From positions 34,610,954-34,674,953 of the forward strand of contig NC_135214.1 in NCBI RefSeq assembly GCF_052324685.1: a stretch of 64,000 nucleotides of DNA. Reading direction: 5' to 3'. The translations under genes were made by a program, and so were the position numbers. This document shows positions 59,520 through 64,000 of this stretch, one piece after another. The DNA is from Brachyhypopomus gauderio. Lineage: Eukaryota; Chordata; Actinopteri; Gymnotiformes; Hypopomidae. Position 1 is the stretch's first letter, and the number at the start of each line of letters is the position of its first letter. The notes under the pieces were generated by a model, which saw only the letters and a program-made list of their open reading frames with translations, did not search any database and was not told where the DNA came from.

Positions 59520-61410
59520 TTCTCTTTGCTTCATTTGGATGTTTTCTGTTGCTCAAGCAGATTCTCAGCTATGAGGCTGCAGCAGGTTTGCTTTTAGATA
59601 AATGGGCCCCTTTCAACCTGATCCTGCTGGATCTCCTGAATCACTGCAGAGGGTGATGAGGGACAGAGCAGATTTACGCAGCACAGGAATGGAGTTGGGG
59701 GGGGGGGGGGGGTTGTGTGGCTGTCCTCAGATGCTTGTAAACGTTGGGTTTGCACAGATGGAAGTTGTACAGAGGAGAGCAGGGAACAGTGGGGGGGAGG
59801 ACGGGGATTATGAAAACATTACAGCATAATGAATCTAGAATGTAGGGGGTGGGGGGGCTCCGTTGTCCTGAACATTACCCCTCCAACTCCACCACTCGTA
59901 CGAGTCCAGCTTCCCTTCCAAATCTGCACTTTCTCCGTCTCTACTACTCAAACGTTACTGTGCTCCCTCAGCCCCCAGAAATCCAGTATCTCATCCAAAG
60001 TGCCGAGAGAGATAAATCCAGCGTGTTCCCAACTTCAGCGCCTGTGCCAGGGGAACTGGAACGTCCGTGCTGGGTCTTCAGCGTGGAGTTTTCCTCTGCG
60101 GCACACTGGTTCTGGCACCAAGTGTGGCGTGGGCTCGGCTGAACTCACGGCGCCCCCGGCAGTACCGTCAAAGGCTGCATGAGGGAGGAAAACCTAATGA
60201 ATGTTTATTTTTTCTCCAGAGCTGGAGGAGCGACGGGTTTGCTGGTGCCGGAGTTGGCCTAATGAGAAGCGCTCTGTCCGCAGGAGCGGGGAACACGCAG
60301 TCTGGGCCGTCTGCTGGGAACTGGGCCTGCCCGTAAACTCGCGCTCCGTTTTAGACGAGATTTCCCTGCGGCCGTCGGTGGGATTGAGCAGTGAGGGGGG
60401 AGCTGGCGTGCTGTTGAGGGCGAGCGAGCGTGTCACACGCTGCCTTTGGTTTGGGTTTCTCCGCGTCTGGGCATTGGTGTCTGCTGTTTTGGGTTCGCAG
60501 CAAGGAACTATGGGGGACTTATTAGAACCAGCATGGTGAAACACCCAGCAGACGCCATCACGTTTCTGCCCATCGTCTGTCTGCCTGACTAGCAAACCGG
60601 AGTCCTGGTTTCCGTCAGCCTCTCTCTCTCTCTCTGCTCTCTCTCTGCCCTCTCACTCTCTTTCCATCTCTTTTTTAAGTTCAGCTTCGGAAAGTTTACA
60701 CTGTAACCGGAGCTGTCCTGCATCCGCGGGACGTCTGCCCGCGCTTTCAGACAGAGCAGGATGACTGGGGCCCCTCCAGCCGCCCAGTTACCCTGCCGCT
60801 GATGGCCTGGAACCTGGAGCCTGTCCCGCTGCCCAAAACGCCCTGCACATACAAGCACCAGTAGCTCCACCATTGCTCTTTGGTAAAAATAGAAGTGAAA
60901 TCCGGTTCCCTTCTCCTTCATCTCCATGTCTCTCTGGAGAGGCTGCTGGGATTGTGGAACTCGCTTAACGTCACATGCGGGTTTTGAGGACAGCAGGGTG
61001 GCTACCTAGCAAGGAGTGACCTTCGGACTGAAGGGAAACCTTGCAGGATGTCTGTTTTCTGTTCAGCACATAGGAAAGAAAGCAGGTTATGCAGAGCAGC
61101 CTTTTAGCTGTTACTCACCCAGGCAGAGTTTATTAGGGGAGGTGGCATCTTTATAGCTCAGCTTCAGCACACACACACACACACACACACGCACGCACGT
61201 GCACATTTCTTCTTGATGAGGTGTGAGGTGGTTTGAGGGCTGAGGTGAACGGTGGGCCACTGGTTTTGTGTAGTGCAGTACACATGTGGGTTTTGTTGTG
61301 TGTTCAGTGGTGCGTTGTGTGCAGTGCTGAATCCTCTTACGCAGGAGTTACATCTCTTAATCTGCATGGCGCTGTGTCCTGAGAGGGGAGAGTTTGTTGG
61401 GTGGGGTTCT
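59520..61410 (+). other. nfic intron segment
   Basis: No exon supported. A G-run at 59695-59712, a CpG-richer block at about 60050-60500 and CT runs near 60620-60660 are the visible features. The open frames at 60067-60595 are typical of GC-rich non-coding DNA. Confidence 0.5.
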
Positions 61411-61414
61411 TGTG

Positions 61415-61576
61415 TCCTGAGTGGTGTTGTGCTGTGCTGTAGTGTGTTGTGCTGTAGTGTGTTATACTGTTGTGTGCTTTGCTGTATCGTGTTGTGCTTT
61501 GCTGTATTGTACTCTGTATTGTGCTGTGTTGTATTGTGCTGTATTGTATTGTATTGTGTTGTATTGTGTGTGTAGC

Positions 61577-61645
<69 letters not shown>
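61415..61645 (+). repeat. Degenerate GTGTTGTGCTGTA satellite running into (GT)31
   Basis: Short units such as TGTTGTGCTGTAG and TATTGTGCTGTAT repeat irregularly to about 61570. Nearly uninterrupted GT dinucleotides follow from 61580 to about 61642. Confidence 0.9.
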
Positions 61646-62636
61646 TGTGTGATGTGGAGCTGTCTGCTGCTGAGGTGCACAGCATGTCATATTCATGTTC
61701 AACAGGCCCCGAAACCTAGCAAGACACTCCTCACTCCCTCTCTCTCTCTCTCTCACTCTCTCTCACACACACACATTCTCATTGCTTCTCTCATGCTCTC
61801 TCTCGTATTCTTCAACTTTCACTCCCTGTCTTTGTGTCCTTTGATTTATCTCTGGGTTTATCTCCGTGTCAAACCTCACTCTTACCTAGCGTGCTGCGAT
61901 GTGTCTTCTCTACGTTATTTGTCTCTGTGTTTTTTGTGAGACAGGTCTCAGTCTGGAGACGGCTCCACTCGGATTGTAGTGGTGCACCCAGCAGGCCTAG
62001 CTCACGCCATCTGACTTTAGCCTTTATTGATTATTTTGTAACACACTTCTCCTAAAGAATGCAAGCCAAGCCAATGAGTGGGTTTGTTCGTAGATTGTAA
62101 TCAGTGCTCGTCTTGTTATGACTGTGTCATGCATGTACACTCAGTGATGCTGTACAGTAAACCTCACAGGCATACACAAACCACTGCGGCTGTGTGTTTG
62201 TGTGATTGTGAGTGAGTGTGTGTGTGTGTGTGTATGTGTGTGTGTGCGCACTCTCGCAGTGATGCACAAAGCAGGTGCCCATATTTGTTGCAGTGACATT
62301 TGTGTTCAGCGGTTTTCCGTAACGGCTACGGCTGCCTCGCTCAGTCTTGCTAGCGGGAGCTCAGAGCAGCGCGCGTGGGAATGATTAGCGCGGCGGGGGG
62401 AGCATTGCCATGGCGTCTCAGCCCATGGCGGCCTGTGAACAGCCAGGCCCCCAGATGTGCGCTAGTGTGGAAACTCACCACCAAGAGGGAAAACAGTCAA
62501 CAAAACATAATTGGATAAATGACGGCGGGCCGGGTCGTGTTGGGACAGAACCGCCAGCGGTGGTGGTGGTGTTTTACTGAACGGCCTCCTGTACACAGCA
62601 ACGCGCGTGCCTGCGTGACACCTCCACACGAAACGC
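61646..62636 (+). other. nfic intron segment
   Basis: CT run at about 61737-61765 with CA, a (GT)n run at 62214-62247, and no supported exon. A small CpG-rich patch lies at 62340-62420. Confidence 0.55.
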
Positions 62637-63032
62637 TAGCGTGACCAGACGTCTCTCTTTTACCCGCACATGTCCTTTTTTTTGCTTTGCTAGAACTTAA
62701 AGAGAATTTTGAGAAGTGTTTTGTTCGTAAACTAGTCCCACCTTCCCTACTCCGCTCAGCTTGAACGAGAAGGGGGAGTGAAGTAGCCCAACCCCCCCGC
62801 CAAGATAACGTCTTTTTCACCATCTCAGATCTGGTCAGTGGTGGAGCTAGACTTGTTTTCAAGGGGTGGCCAAAGGGAGACCAAGGCTTTGAGGGGTCCA
62901 TATACAAATGATGAACGAAAGGAAACACATATTTTCTCTTAAGATGACCATTTCCAGTGGGGTGGCACTAGGGGTGGCAAGGGCTCTGTTGGTGGTGGCA
63001 ACTGCCAACCCCCCCCCCCACCTGGTCACCCT
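62637..63032. mobile_element. hAT-type non-autonomous element, 396 bp
   Basis: Left end TAGCGTGACCAG and right end CTGGTCACCCTA are inverted repeats with one mismatch. The flanks CGAAACGC (62629-62636) and CGAAGCGC (63033-63040) form an 8 bp duplication with one change. The inside is non-coding, with a C-rich stretch near 63009-63021. A related terminus, TAGGGTGACCAAACGTCC, is found at 21734. It sits about 375 bp upstream of nfic exon 2. Confidence 0.85.
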
Positions 63033-63040
63033 ACGAAGCG

Positions 63041-64000
<960 letters not shown>

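Overview
The window is vertebrate nuclear DNA, almost certainly from a teleost fish. Genes are split by GT-AG introns, (CA)n/(GT)n tracts are long and frequent, and the mobile elements (hAT and EnSpm-like DNA transposons, an L2-type LINE with a fish-style tail) are typical of teleosts. I cannot name the species. Two real protein-coding genes are present, both on the + strand: a complete mfsd12 (9 coding exons, 7462-12769, 477 aa by my splicing) and the 5' part of a nuclear factor I gene, best called nfic. Their proximity agrees with the vertebrate neighbourhood in which MFSD12 and NFIC lie near each other.

Layout. 1-1445: non-coding sequence with a TATA-box promoter candidate near 1181, possibly the ancestral mfsd12 promoter. 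About 1446-7437: a roughly 6 kb composite insertion bounded by inverted repeats. Inside it are a decayed antisense protocadherin fragment, an EnSpm-like element carrying a broken zinc-finger gene, an L2 fragment and a hAT-like MITE. It ends only about 24 bp before the mfsd12 start codon. 7462-12769: mfsd12, with a minisatellite split by a 152 bp MITE in intron 8. 12770-19108: intergenic and upstream nfic sequence.

19109-63939: nfic. I find two alternative first coding exons, one at 19109-19207 (33 codons ending in the NFI-type KWQLCYD...TWWM module) and one at 34531-34560 (10 codons, MMYSPLCLTQ). Both are in phase with the 532 bp exon 2 at 63408-63939, which encodes most of the NFI DNA-binding domain. 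The intron between holds hAT transposase remnants and a long inverted repeat (21.3-24.2 kb), CpG-rich candidate promoters (24.3-24.6 and 31-34.7 kb), AT-rich blocks that look like conserved non-coding elements, and many satellites. The most striking satellite is a 3.2 kb array of a 40 bp unit (48.0-51.25 kb) whose last 2 kb is a near-perfect 1,024 bp duplication.

The two genes are not expected to act together: MFSD12 is a lysosome/melanosome cysteine transporter linked to pigmentation, and NFIC is a transcription factor. I found no CRISPR array, bacterial operon or convincing RNA gene. The observations most worth following up are the composite insertion beside the mfsd12 start, the two-promoter structure of nfic, and the higher-order satellite.
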